A stretch of DNA of 64,000 nucleotides, from contig OX344761.1 of the NCBI GenBank assembly GCA_947034895.1, forward strand, positions 74,213,839-74,277,838, in the 5' to 3' direction. The notes beneath the pieces were generated by a model, which was given only the letters and a program-made list of their open reading frames with translations, searched no databases and was not told the DNA's origin. How positions within the stretch are numbered: position 1 is the stretch's first letter; each line of letters starts with the position of its first letter. The DNA comes from Rhytidiadelphus loreus. Taxonomy: Eukaryota > Streptophyta > Bryopsida > Hypnales > Hylocomiaceae. Made by a program: the position numbers and the translations under genes. This document shows, piece after piece, positions 12,093-24,401 of this stretch.

Positions 12093-14705
12093 TGTGAGCA
12101 CTTATTTATCCATCCGTGGTAAATAATCAAGTACAATTAGACTCTTGGGATCTTAGGGTTTTTAATTCTATCTATGGGTGTCTAGTTTCAATCCATTGTG
12201 TTTTCCAAGCAATGGATATTTTCTATTCCCTAATTGTTTATGTTTGCCACACAAAAAAAGAGTGGCTAGTCTAAGCTATCAGTTTTTTTCCACCATATTG
12301 GGTCTAACTTGTTGTGGGTTTTTTAGAGTAGTGATGTGCTTGCCCCTATCTAAGCCACTTAAGGTGGTAAGGTGTTTTGCGCCATTTCCAAAACCATCCA
12401 ATGCTACCTCATCTGACCTCCTTAGCAAAAGATATCGATGGATGAAGTTCAGTTGCTCACTAGTGTCTAAAACTTCATCCACTAACCAATAATAACCTAT
12501 CTTCCAAAAATAACTTCTAATTTCAGTCCAAAGCCTTGGGTTATTTCTACTTCCTATTCCTACAATTTTGCTCCTCATGGATGAAATTGACTAGTTTTCA
12601 TCCACTATGACCCCTAAACTTCATTTGCTATTATCTCACTCAATTTGACTCCGATTTCTATGTATTTTAGGTTTTTTGAAAACCTCTAGACCTCTATTTT
12701 AAGATTCCTCCATCAAATCTGTTTTGAACAAGGTCCTACTTACCTAAAGCCTTACTAGCAATTTGCTAAATTTTGAAGGAACAGAGGGGGTGCTAAGGCC
12801 TAGTGCCTTACCTCATGTTGAAGTTCACGTAAGAGGTTACTAAGATCCCTACTTGACCTTGTATTTGTTGTCATTTTTGCCTTTGGAAGGTTAGCCAATT
12901 TTCTTTATAAATGTTGGGTTCAAAGGGGCTCCATGTTTTAGAGGCTCTTTCTTTCCTTTTCCTTCCCCTTTCCTTTCTTTTCCTTTTTCTTATACACTAT
13001 TGATATCTATCCTATTTACTTCTATACTAATGGCTCTTATACTAGTCTCTTTTGCCATGTCGGTGCTTACCAACCCTTCTTATGCTCCTAATGGGGCAAG
13101 GATTTTCGGACTCTTACACTTCATGAATCCAACAAACCTCAATGGTTGTAGTATATTTTCCGGAATCTAATCTTTATTCAACTAAATCCGAGTTTGAACA
13201 CCAAGGAATGAACTATATAAGGTTAGCGTAGTGTATTCAAAAGTCATAATGTACTAGTTTATTAGATTAAAAGGTTTATTTACTCTTATTCCCACTAAAA
13301 CCCAGGATACGACTCATGCTATCCGTTAATAGATGCTATTGATTGATGTATGTAGTCACAGTCCTATCTAGTGTGCTGCTGGCTTGTGACAATAGTTCTG
13401 GGACAATAGTTCAATGTGGACTGACTTGTGTATGGATGCAATGCAGGACTTAGACTTTAGTACAGCTCACTATAGTACTTTGAAAATAATACAAATATAT
13501 GTATTTAATATTTCAAAATAATAGAGTTTAAGATTGGAAAGGCTTACAATAAGACACCCCAAGGCTCTAGGACAATATGGCCAGTATTAGAAGTTAGTAC
13601 GACCCGATCATTCCAACCAGCAGCATCAACTCTCCCAATTTCTCACACTCTGATCCTTTCCGATCGCGCCAATTAAAAAAAACAGAGTCCACAGCGCAAG
13701 TTTGAAACGGGCAATCGGCAGAGAGGACCCGAACTCCCATTCATCGCAATCCGTTGCAACTTTGAATGCGGCGAATTTTGTCTTTCCGTGCAATTGCGAA
13801 CTGCACTCTCCACCGGCACTCAGGACTAAGCGACCTTAGACTTGACACAATTCACAGTGTATAAACCAAAATTATGCGCACGATTACCCCACAACTAGCA
13901 CAATTTGAAACAACACTTTTATTACACTGGCAAATAGCAACATTGAAACAGCACATCAACAGCGCAAGTACAGCGCAATGAAAGTTATACAGCACTGGAA
14001 GAATTCTACAATCTGCACTTTTGGGAGGAGGAGAATGAGAGGAAGAAAAGGGAATTTAAATTCAGGAAGGGGGAGGAGATCGGAAGCAGGAAGAGTTGCA
14101 TAGGCACCGCTTCGAGATCGAATCTCCCCAAATCCCTAATTTGATTTTTCTTTCTCTTTTTCTCTTTTCTTCCTTATCTTTCTCTTTCTCTTTCTTTAAC
14201 TTTTTGCTTCTTGTCCTTTTAACTACTGTTTTGACTATCTACCAAAATATCTTTTAACTTTTTGGAACTTTTAGTGCACTTTGGACTACTTTAACACTAA
14301 ATACTCAAAATATATATAAATAATATAGAAAATGTCATAGAAAATCGAAAAAGTTCTATAAAAAACAAATAAGCTAGACTACAATGGTCCTTGGGATTTT
14401 TCCCTAATCTTCCTCCCTACTTAGTGTATCCCCTCTTCCTACTCTCCTCCATTTCACCTAGTGGTGTGGACGTTCTTGTGGAGAGGTGTGAGGTTACATG
14501 CTAGGTACTTGTGAAGGCTATTCTACCCTCCTCTCTACTTTTTGTGACTACTTATAAGGTTGGCTTGATGGCAGCTGTGGTTTGGTATGCTTGGTGATGC
14601 TTTAAAATGGCGAGCTCGTCTTGATGTCCTTTTAGTATATAATCCTTAGGAATCCAAACTCCCAGTTAGAGACTCTAGCCATTGCAAAGATTGGAAACTA
14701 GTAGA

Positions 14706-14833
14706 GACCCCAAAGTCCTAGACCCTTCAAAGACCCAACCCAATATAGACCCCAAAGTCCTAGACCCTTCAAAGACCCCAACCCAATATAGACCCCAAAG
14801 TCCTGGAACCCCTAAGAGACCACCCAATAGAGA
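14706..14833 (+). repeat. Tandem repeat, 42-43-bp unit, three copies
   Basis: Units beginning GACCCCAAAGTCCT start at 14,706, 14,748 and 14,791; a decayed fourth unit may follow. It lies in the LTR of copy 1 upstream of its TATA box. A 60-codon frame here is a repeat artefact. Confidence 0.9.
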
Positions 14834-15791
14834 TTCCCAAGCCTCAAAACCAACAGATCCCTGAACCCCCAGCCAACAGCAGTCCCTGAAGCCCTAGCCC
14901 AATGGACCCAATGGTACTTGCCTACGGTACTACCTATACTATCCATCTGCAATCTCCGCCTTGCGGTACTACCTTAATCCTAATTAAAAAGAACCCATGA
15001 CCCCGAAAAAGGGAGAAGAGGAAAAAACATTAAAAAGAAGGGGAAAGAGGTTGGTCTTTGGTTCCTCCCCTCAAGGGTAGAACGGGGGGTAGAACCTTAC
15101 TTTTTGGACACTAAACTTTGATTTGTTTTCAATACATTTTGGAAACTAAACTTTGGAGTCAATCACTTGGATTTCCCCAAGTTCTTCCATTAGTTCGGAT
15201 TTAACATCCAATCTAAGACTTTTCTTGACCCTTGGTGTGCAAAGCTCCGCGATTTGTGAATTTAATACACAATCTAAGACTTGAGTCTTAGTACCACAAC
15301 AAGTGGGTTTGAAGCTTAGCCACCCCTAATGGGAACCACCTTGATACAAGATAAACTAAAACAAGGATAGTTAGTTGGGGCCCGTCAAATCATACACTGG
15401 ACTTGGTTAGTAAGATGGGATTAGTGCAAGAGTCACAATTATACCAAATCAAAGTTAGAGGCCCCCCAAAGCAACATTACTCAGGTACAGTAGGGGGGAG
15501 ATCTCCAAGGTTAATACAAAATTAAGGAAACAAGAAGGCACCCGGAAGCATATAACACTCCAAGAGGAGAACTTAAAGTCCAAGTGACTCAACTAAATAT
15601 GCAAGAGGTAGAAGGACCCCCAAAGTCCTCTACAAGCTTGCGGCAAAACCACTAGGACTCGAAAGGAGCCTTCAAAGACACCGTTCCAGGCTTCTTGGTA
15701 CAAAAAAATGGATAAGGAAACATCAACAAAATGTGAACTCAAGGGACCCAAGTACAAGAATGGGGGTGTTTTGAGAAGAAGAAGGGTACCC

Positions 15792-15799
15792 TTTTATAC
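15792..15799 (+). promoter_or_regulatory. Putative LTR TATA box, copy 1
   Basis: TTTTATAC followed by TCTCCCAGGG. The same TATA-plus-CTCC arrangement is conserved at the matching place in the second LTR copy (34,696). Confidence 0.5.
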
Positions 15800-16083
15800 T
15801 CTCCCAGGGCACCCATCTCCTCTTTTTCTAACCTAGGTAATCGTATTACTTTAGATTTTCATCCTTATCTTTTAAGATCACTAGTAGAAAATTATGTCCA
15901 AATCAACAGAGAATCATCAAAAACTTGTTGATTTGGATACTACAATGACCGTTTTTACATTTTTATATTGATTTGAGCCCAAGCTAACACAATGGTTAAC
16001 AATTTTTTGTTGATTTGAGCACAAGTTAACAAAATGGTTTAACAAGTTTTTATTCATGTGAATAGTGCAATGACCAAATCAAT

Positions 16084-16275
16084 ATGTTTTTGTTGAATGT
16101 TTTAGGGTTGTTTTGGGGTTGTTTTGGGGGTTTTTTTGGAGGTTGTTTGAGGTTGTTTTGGATTGTTTGGGTTTTTTTTAGGGGGTTTGGGGGTTTTTTT
16201 GGGGATTTTTTGGGGTTGTTTTGGAATGCTTTTGGACTGTTTCTGGAATTTTTAAGAATTTTTCAAAAATTATGA
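16084..16275 (+). repeat. GGTTGTTTTGG simple repeat
   Basis: A G/T-only tract of degenerate GGTTGTTTTGGGG units spans about 16,100-16,250. The open frame (rich in F, G, L) is produced by base composition, not by a gene. Confidence 0.75.
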
Positions 16276-17351
16276 ATTTAGAGTTCAAATTGTATTTTAT
16301 TTTCAGTTAGATTTTGAATTCTATTGAAGATCTAATTAAATTCATAATGTAATTCAACTTTGATTCAAATAATTTGATTGTATTAAAGTTTTCAACATAT
16401 GAAAGGCCTATAATTGCTTTTAAATATAAGTCTTCAAAGCAAGGCTGAAATCTTCATTTATGTTTATTTTTTCAACAGATTTAACTAGATGATCTAGCTT
16501 GTACTTATTTTGACCTATTATTCCTGGTTGAAATTTTAAAATAAAAAACTTCACCAATTGCAATATCATAATGCTTGGATTTTAAAAAAAATAGTTTTTC
16601 ATTCATCCCAAATGATTAAATTTTATTTTTCCAAAATTTTATCCAAAAAATTAAGGTATATAACAATTCTACAGTTTGCAATTTTCCATCATATGTTGAA
16701 AAAATATGTTAGAGATTCTATATTAAAAGTTGCAATAAAAAATATTTTATATTCATTCTTGGAAAAAATAATAAGTAGATAGAAATTGAAATCGATTTAC
16801 AACATTCAATGAAAAGAATTCTAGTTATGAAACTAAAGATTTCCAAACCTAATGGTTGCAATGTACTAATGTACATGTTGTAATCAACAATTTTCATCCT
16901 CTTAATTCATTCATTTTAATATTTAAAATTGCATTCAATAAAAAAAATTGAAATTTATTTTAGTGTAGAAATTCCACTTTAAATTGGAAATTAAAATTCT
17001 TTATGAGTTTCACCTCCCTAATCTATATAGAACGATTTGAAACTTCTCACAAAATTAATATTTTAGAAAACCAATTTTAAATTCCTATTTATTTGAAAAA
17101 TACATTCAAATCTACCTTGATTACATGCATACCTACCTAGAAAACCTATACATCATACAATGACTTTCCCATGATGTAATCAAAAGTTATAAAAATTGTG
17201 AGTCCTTCAAACTATCCCTTCACCACATGTTGTGTAAAAATTTTAAAGGAAAAAAAAGGAAATTCAATTTCTAAATGCATGACCAAAACCACTAGCTATA
17301 TTGTCAAAAAAAGTCTACTCTGTTCTTTAGGGTCTAAATTTTAATTTTAAT

Positions 17352-17780
17352 TTTTCTAACCCCTAAAGGACCATTGTCCCTTCAGAGAACAAAATAGATT
17401 TTGGGCAAGTTTGTATGATTTAAATTTTTAGTAATACTTTTTGAAACTTTCTCATGAGATAGGAAAATTTATTAGCTTTGTGGGAATATAAATTTTATTT
17501 CAATTGGTGCCCGAGAGCAAAAGTTATGGCATCTTAAATATAATTTTCGTCACTAGGCAGAAATCTATAAAAACTTGAAATTAATTTTTTAATTTTTTTT
17601 CTTGAAGATCATATTTTTGTCTACAAACAAAGCTTTGATTCATTCCATTTGGATTAGTAATGTGAAAGTTACAAACAATCTTGTTTTTTGGGCAATTTGA
17701 GCATCTTCTTGAAAAAATAACTTATAGGATTCAATTTTGAATGCAATTTTCACAATTTTTCAAAATAAATTGTTTAATAA
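17352..17780 (-). repeat. Dispersed module copy inside the CACTA element
   Basis: It opens with CTAACCCCTAAAGGACCATT, the same border as at 7,860 and 59,583. It then matches the reverse complement of 8,080-8,390 and the direct text at 7,500-7,700. Confidence 0.7.
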
Positions 17781-18270
17781 GGTTAAGTTTTATGTTTAGA
17801 AAAATCTCATTGTTGACATTTATATTGTGTTTCAAACCCATTTTAGAGCTATTAATGATTTAATTTTTCTTTCAATCTTAGACCTACTTCTACTTAATAA
17901 TTTAAAAAAAAATGAAAATCAAGCGTGTTTTTTTTTTCTTATTTTTTTTTTTTTAGTTTTTCAACACAATTCTTCAACATAACTTTTTTTTAATATTTAA
18001 ATTCTAGATGAAGAATTTTCAAATTCTAATTTAGAGCTATTCAAATTGTATGTTCTACATAACAAAAACCTTGAATATAAATTGTGTCTAAATCACCTCC
18101 TAGTAAAATGTTTGCCAAATATTCATAATATCTTAATTGAATTGAAGTTCTAGGCACTAAAATTTCATGTGGAAATGTTTAAACCACCAAGTTTGATATT
18201 CTAAGTGCAATAGGAATATTTTCTATTAACTTAGTAATTCACCCTCCTAAGATTTCAATTTAGTCTTTTT

Positions 18271-18618
18271 CAACTCAGCAAACTTTGGAGGCTATTTTCG
18301 CATAGTATAGTCTATTTTTTCAAAAACTTCAAACTAATAAAAGTTGTAAAATCAAGTTAAATTTAACCTCCAAGAATCCGTTTGTGATTTCAAGTCTCCA
18401 ATTAAAAGTTATGAACAAAATTCAGAGAGGGTTTGGAATGAAAGTTTTTTTAAACACTGTCTCTAAATTTTGCCCATAACTTTCAATTGAAGACTCAAAA
18501 TCACAAACGGATTGTTGGAGATGACCTTTAACTTGATTTTACAACATTTGTTAGTTTGAAGTTTTTTGAAAAAAGGTAGTATACTATGAGAAAACAGCCC
18601 CCAAAGTTGACTGATTTG
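18271..18618. repeat. Long imperfect hairpin in CACTA element (A)
   Basis: Two arms of about 160 bp (18,271-18,432 and 18,459-18,618) are inverted copies separated by about 26 bp. For example, AATCCGTTTGTGATTT in the left arm pairs with AAATCACAAACGGATT in the right arm. A homologous hairpin lies in the element at 30,588. Confidence 0.88.
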
Positions 18619-18689
18619 AAACAACAAGTGACAAACATTGAAAAACGGAAATAAATAATTATTTGTTCAAGATTAAATCATATACACTT

Positions 18690-18815
18690 ACATATGGTGC
18701 AATGGATAAAGCTTTGCACCCCTAGCCAAGGGGTGCTAGGTTCAAACCCGATTGCCTCCCCTTGCCCGTGTGGCGGTGCCACCTAGGCACTGCCCGCATG
18801 GAGCTTTTTTTTTAA
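18690..18815 (+). repeat. tRNA-derived SINE-like remnant
   Basis: A pol III B-box match GGTTCAAACCC (18,739-18,749) lies about 44 bases after an A-box-like TGGTGCAATGGA (18,695). A GC-rich body and a run of T (about 18,806) follow. The cloverleaf does not look intact, so this is a SINE head or tRNA relic rather than a tRNA gene. Confidence 0.45.
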
Positions 18816-20339
18816 ATTGTATTTTATTTTTAAAAATTGAAAATGTTAGAAAAGAATCAACAAATTTTGGTTGAAATATTTGTCCAAATCAACAAGTTTT
18901 AGTTGGAATTTTTGTCTAAATCAACAAAAACTTGTTGATTTTTGTCCAAATCAGCACGTCCAAATCAATACAAACTATTTTGTCCAAATCAACACTTTCT
19001 TGTGAATTTGGATGTTGAATTTTCTACTAGTGGATTTTCATCTCTTTTAGAATTTTTACACTAGTTCTAATCTTTAACTTTTGGAGATTCAACTCCAAAT
19101 CACAAAAAATTGAACCATTGGCTTCAAAAGGTCATTTTTAGTCTTAGGAATCCCTACCCCTAGTTTCCCTCACGAAAAACTTATCGACAACAAGTACCAA
19201 TTGGAATTAGTAAAAGGTAAAATATATAACTTTTGGAGGTTACCTTTTTTGAAAAGGGAGACTAGCTAGGGTTTTTTGGAAGGCTCTAGGGAGTAAGAAA
19301 AGACTCCTTGTTGACTTCGTTCTGACTCCACGTGCTCGTGGGATGCCGGTCAACTCCAAGTAAATCCCATCGTATTTGTTATTTGGAGGAATGTTGGTGA
19401 TTTGAACACCTGCCGCTATCAAAGTACTTTGAAACTTGTCGGGGCATGTTAATATAAAAGAAGCTAACCTTATTCTTAGTGAGATTTTACTTCAACTTGA
19501 GAATTTTCCATGAATTTCTCTTTGTAGATTTAAGCGGTTGATTGTCCGAAAAGAGCATCTTTGCAAGTAAAAAAATTCCAAAACTTCTTGGGGAACCTCT
19601 CATGGATTTACTCAAGAGATGTGCAAGCTTTTGTATTGGCCCTGCACACGTTTGGCAGGAAGGAAAAAAACAACCTTCCTTGATTTATCGACAATCAAAG
19701 AATCTTCTATTTGCGAGGGAATCTTGGCGAATGGATTTTGCTTTTGACTTCCTAGCATGTGTTTGACCCTAGATTACTATCCAACAGCCATAGATTCCTC
19801 TATTGACTCTTCTTGAAAAGAGACTCCTATATGCTAACAATTGGGATTTCTAATATTTTGTCGATGAGATGGGAAAATTGAAACCTATCTTTGGAGATTT
19901 AAGTAGGAATCTCTTTGTCTCTCTTCAAAACAATTTAGCCAAGCAAGGTCACATGCACTGGATTTTTTGCTATTTTAGATAAGTTCCTTCAAGCATATTG
20001 ATTCCTACTACTATACGGTTCTAACCTATTTACAATTGGGTTTTGGAAATGTTTTACAAGTAAAAGTCTATGTACAACCAAATGCTATATTGGCATGTAA
20101 CAACCCTATTTCTGTTCCACACTCCTTTGGGGGCTTTTTGTATAATATTATAACTTAAATTGTAATAATCTAAAAAAAATAAACTATGAGTCCCAAGTGA
20201 CAAATTGAGAGCTCACAGCTAGGTAGGTCCAAATGAGCATTGGGATCCCACCTGGGCATGAGGGCCTCGGTTAGGCCTTCTATTAAACCTCAAGACTCCA
20301 AAAGAGACCCTTTAGGCAATTTTAGACCATTTAGATGAG

Positions 20340-21756
20340 TGTAGTCTTGTGAAATTTTTATTTTTGAGAACTTGTAGAAAATAGTGTAAATAGAGTAAAC
20401 TTGGCAATTGGTTCCCACAATAGAGTAATAATATAGGCAAATTGATGGGTTAAAATGGATTTGTAAAGTCGCCAAGGAATTAGATTGCATGAGAGACAAT
20501 ATGACTTGGTACCTATGATTTGAAAGGTTGTCTTCAGTAGTAGAATATAGTCGGACAATTTGTCATTTCTTCTCCCCCTTTTGGGCTCTCTTTTTGGCAA
20601 TCAACTTGTTTTGTATCGGTGTATTTCTTCAATGGAATTTTGAGCAATTTGCCTTGTGTAATTCTTATTTGTTTACATCTTTGGATCTAGTGATTGGACC
20701 AGTAGATTGTATTAGTCGATTTGACTTGTGTGTACTGAGTACCAGTGATTGGGCCAGCCACCTATTGATCCAGTGATTGGATTTATTTGGTTTTGGATAT
20801 TTGAATAAGTGAGTGAAGTTAAGCAAATTGTCTATTGTGTTGTCGTGTACCAGTGATTGGGCCGGCCAACTAAACAATTCGTCTTTGAATTATTGAAAGT
20901 TCTTATTGTATAATTTTGTCGATCTTGTGATAGGATTGTTGTGATAAAACAAATTGTCTTTGATTGGTTTGTGAGTTCATAATTGTGTGTTTATTAATCC
21001 AGTGATTGGATTAATTTATTCTGGCAATTTGATTGAGTGTGTGAAGTTGAAAAATTTGTATGTTGCTGTGTACCAGTGATTGGACCAGCCATTCTTTCAA
21101 AGTGTTTTCAAATATTGGAGAATCTTTCCGTGTAATTGTGCCAGCCTTGTGGTTGATTAGTTGTGATAAATCAATTTGTCTTGTATCAATTTTGTGAGCA
21201 TATGATTGTGAGAGTATTGACTTAGTGATCAAAACTTTGTGAGATACAACAATTTGTCTTTTACCAAAATCAAAAGATTGCGATTGTGCATTTACTTATC
21301 CATTGATTGGGAATTGGAGTTGACTTATCAAATTGTCAATTTGAGATGGTGATTGAATATCTTTGGGATGAATCTTATCACATAAGTAAGTGTGATGAAT
21401 TGGCATTGTGTTCTTGACAAATTGACAAGGTACTGGAGGACCAGCGGATGTTGATTCAAATTCTTTCATCATGCAAATTGCCAATCAATTAGTGGATCAG
21501 GGAGTTGTTCAATTTCATTTATAAGGTATATATGATCAATTGACCATGAAGCAATTTCTAGTTTGGAATTGTATATAGAGAATCGATAAGATATTGATAA
21601 ATTGCCAATAGATTATATAAGTATATTTTTCATTTTTTCTATAAGATACAAGTGACTTTAGCTACTAATACGTTAGACTATTTGACTATTCCCAAGTTTG
21701 GAACCCCTATACTTAGTCTTGGGGTTTTTGTGAGATGAACAAAAACTTAGACTACA
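20340..21756 (+). repeat. 5' LTR
   Basis: TGTAGTC...GACTACA. It is the same length as, and apparently identical to, the 3' LTR, with a constant offset of 8,394 bases. It contains an internal tandem duplication and repeated CCAGTGATTGG words. Confidence 0.95.
20770..21215 (+). repeat. Tandem duplication inside the LTR, about 225-bp unit
   Basis: Unit 1 starts at 20,770 and unit 2 at 20,999, both with CCAGTGATTGGATT. Each has a second CCAGTGATTGG about 75-80 bases in (20,850 and 21,073) and GACAAATTG-like words between. A partial copy precedes them at about 20,687-20,769. The same structure is present at 29,164-29,609 in the 3' LTR. Confidence 0.75.
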
Positions 21757-21759
21757 TTT

Positions 21760-21777
21760 TGGCGCCGCTGCCGGGGA
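21760..21777 (+). other. Retrotransposon primer binding site (tRNA-Asp type)
   Basis: TGGCGCCGCTGCCGGGGA begins three bases after the 5' LTR. It differs by one base from the tRNA-Asp-complementary site known from Athila-type plant elements (GTTGCC there, GCTGCC here). Confidence 0.88.
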
Positions 21778-23600
21778 ATAGTCCTGGCTAACGGTGGCTA
21801 AATTGTAGAATAGAAAAAAGGAATTTTATTTTATAATTGATAAGGAAGTTCTGAAGAATAAATTAGTAGAAATAGATTATTTTTATCTTCTTTGAGTTTA
21901 AAGGAAAACTCCAAGAATGATTTATGTTTTTACTAATCGTTTTCTCTTGCAACTCCTTATCAAAATTTATAAAGTTCCTTAATACTAAAATGGAAAATAA
22001 AATAATAATATGTTTGCTTATATAAATTTTGGAAGAATTATAATAACTGATGATTTAAAAGAGAAAAAGTTTTGCATTGATTGTATTCATCAGCATTTAA
22101 GAAATTTTGTAACTCTAATTTATTTAGACCAATTTGAAGAGAAAGTGATTTAATTCAACCTGATTATTTAGAAATATTAAAAAAAAAAAAAAAAGCAGCA
22201 ATAAAAATAAAAATAAAAATAAAAATAAACATGCATGAGATAATGTTTTGAGTTCAAGGTTAAATTGGCAAGTTTATGCAACAAATTGTTTGTTAAGAAA
22301 GATTGTTTCAGATGTCATGGATTACTTGTCTATTAGAAGAAGTCACCAAGAAATATTAGACAAATTAGGTCAAATAAAATAATTTTCAGAAAATATATAA
22401 TGAAATAAGTATTTAATATAATCAAAATAAATAATTTAATGTATTAAAAATAAAACATTTATTAAATTATAAATAAGAAATTTAATATAATGAAATAAAT
22501 ATTTTAATATAATATAGTAATATAATACTATTAAAATATAATATTTTAAAATATAAAATATAAAATGTAGAAATATTAAGTATTTAAAAAATTAAAATAT
22601 TGAAAATTATATTGAAAATTAATATCTAATCTAATTTGACTAAAAGACCTCACATCTATATCATATTTATATTAATTATTGTTAAAATATATTATGATTT
22701 ATTAAAAATATTATTTTATTTTACTTTATTTACTAGTGTGCAGGCATACAACCTTATTTTGACCAAAATAAAATAATATTAAATTCCTCTACTATGGTCT
22801 TGATGAAGTTTTAAGAAAATAGATAATTTGATTGTTTTACAATAAAGTGACTAATTGACCAATTGACACATACATAGGTATCGTGAGAAGTTTGTTATTT
22901 TTGTTACAAATTTGGAATAAACTTGATATAAGATTTAATTATGCTAAGTCATCAAATTGCAAAATTACTCAAAGTCAAAACGTCCTAAACTTATTTTGTG
23001 AGAAAGGAAAAGAAAATAACATAAAAATGATGATAAATGATATAATAATTATTTTTCTTAAAATAAAAATAAAAATAAAAAATTGAGTCTAATTGTTTTA
23101 TAACATGTCAAGTGAATTAAGAGTTTGTTTTTTGTTTTTTTGTTTTTTTATGTGTAACAAGCCTAATGGAGTTAATCATTTCATGAGAAAGAAAAAATAA
23201 GAAAGAATGTGATAATGGCAAAGAGTGATCAAAGTATGGGGACTGAAAAGAACAATTGGACCCCAAACCTTGCCTTTATGATTTTTTTAGAAATCTATTA
23301 AGTAAGAAATGGGAAGAAGCCAATTGTCAAAATTTTATGTTTATGGTTTAGTTCACCTATGTACTAAGAGTACAATTCAATAGTCTAAGACAAATTATCA
23401 AAAAAAATAAAATAATAATAATAATAATTACTTCACTTTATTTTTAATTTTTTTAATTTTTTAATTTTTTTTACATAAGACAAGGTTATGGCAATGCCAT
23501 TAGAAATTAGCCTTGTGGGAGCATACATGGTATATATGAGATTGTCAAAATTTTACAGCAAAGTAAAAACAACATTTGATTAGCTATAATTTATTATCTA
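21778..23600 (+). other. Long non-coding leader of the retrotransposon
   Basis: About 1.8 kb of extremely AT-rich DNA (22,380-22,720 is almost pure A/T) with AAAAT runs at 22,180-22,230 and 23,050-23,080. No coding frame. It separates the primer binding site from the gene-like unit. Confidence 0.7.
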
Positions 23601-23615
23601 GGTTCAAATGCATAA

Positions 23616-23622
23616 TATAAAA
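23616..23622 (+). promoter_or_regulatory. Putative TATA box of the carried gene
   Basis: TATAAAA, followed at once by CCCTAG, a telo-box-like word common near plant housekeeping promoters. Base composition changes from AT-rich to mixed about 30 bases downstream, where a transcription start near 23,650 would be expected. Confidence 0.55.
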
Positions 23623-23787
23623 CCCTAGAAAGGAAATTAACAGTCAGTTCAACGTAATCGTCCGATCTCAGCTATTCGACGGTCACGATGAATTAGGTTT
23701 TCCGATTAAATCTTGAGCGTCGGAGGCCAACCATAAATCCCCTCCCGAGTGCAAAGTCCTTCTTCTATCTTTGTCACCTCGTCGCCT

Positions 23788-24401
23788 GTGAGTTTCGCAC
23801 TGCTTGTTTTTACTTCCTGATTTGTGCTTGCTTATCCCCTTGCGTTGTCTATTCGTGTTAACAAGCTGTTGTAGTTTGTTTTCATTGTACTGTTTGTTTT
23901 GACTGGTTGTAGTTATTTGTGGTTGTTGCCTTCTAGGTTTTTTTCTAGAGGTATAGGGTTTGTCTGTGTATGGTAGTTTTACTCCGAGCATGATTGTCTA
24001 ACTCTTGTTTGCTTTCCTTTACTTGATCATTGAGCTCCGCGGCTGGCGGCTAGATTTGGTAATATTTTACTCTCGGATGACATGCCGGTGGCCCTGATCA
24101 ACTGCGGCAACAACAGCAGCAGTTGGTTTTTTCTGCTCGCGGTTGTGTTTTAGGTTTTTCCTTACTGAGTCAGCGCGTCCGTGGTGTAATCTATAGGGAG
24201 ATTTGTAATTTGATATGGTGCGGTTTGATTTGCTCAAGATGCGGTTCAATTGCTGTAGGTGCCTTTGTAAATTGCAATTCATGGCAATGAGGAGAACTGA
24301 CGTGAAAGTCATGGACGTTGTGACAAGAGGCACCCCCCCTCTTATCAATACTTTGCCCGGAAGGGGACACCGCATCAGCCCGACTGCTACTATCCTTGCA
24401 G
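23788..24401 (+). other. Probable 5'-UTR intron of the carried gene
   Basis: A good donor GCCT|GTGAGT at 23,788 is followed by T-rich, stop-filled sequence typical of plant leader introns. Two acceptors are possible: TGCTGTAG at 24,258, or the stronger TATCCTTGCAG at 24,401. The second would leave the short leader ATCTCAAAGAGAACGAG directly before a well-placed ATG at 24,419. Only cDNA can choose between them. Confidence 0.5.

Larger units (their letters stand above)
15879..19032. mobile_element. CACTA-type transposon, 3.15 kb, nested in a solo LTR
   Basis: Perfect terminal inverted repeats CACTAGTAGAAAATT / AATTTTCTACTAGTG are flanked by a 3-bp target duplication GAT. CACTA (En/Spm) elements begin CACTA and duplicate 3 bp (some 2). 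Sequence to either side continues the same LTR, so the insertion is younger than the LTR. Subterminal CAAATCAACA and GTCCAAATCAAC words recur at both ends. It has no transposase frame; inside are a dispersed module, a long hairpin and a tRNA-like SINE remnant. Confidence 0.88.
12093..20217 (+). mobile_element. Giant solo LTR (copy 1), split by a CACTA element
   Basis: It starts TGTGAGCACTTATTTA and ends GAGCTCACA, and is similar throughout to 32,300-35,905 and more distantly to 44,977-50,053. Without the nested CACTA element it is about 4.97 kb. A TATA-like CTTTTATACTCTCCC at 15,791 suggests + strand transcription. No primer binding site, polypurine tract or polyprotein frame was found within, which fits a solo LTR. 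Left and right flanks (GTTGG / GCTAG) match at only 3 of 5 bases, so the outer borders are less certain than for copy 2. Confidence 0.6.

Noticed and set aside
14682..14864. 60-codon proline-rich frame
   Set aside because: Product of the 42-43-bp tandem repeat.
18690..18760. Functional tRNA gene
   Set aside because: Only the internal promoter boxes match; acceptor and anticodon stems do not pair convincingly.
20290..21484. Small frames repeated at 28,711-29,878
   Set aside because: Identical because they lie in the two LTRs; they are short, on mixed strands and without protein features.
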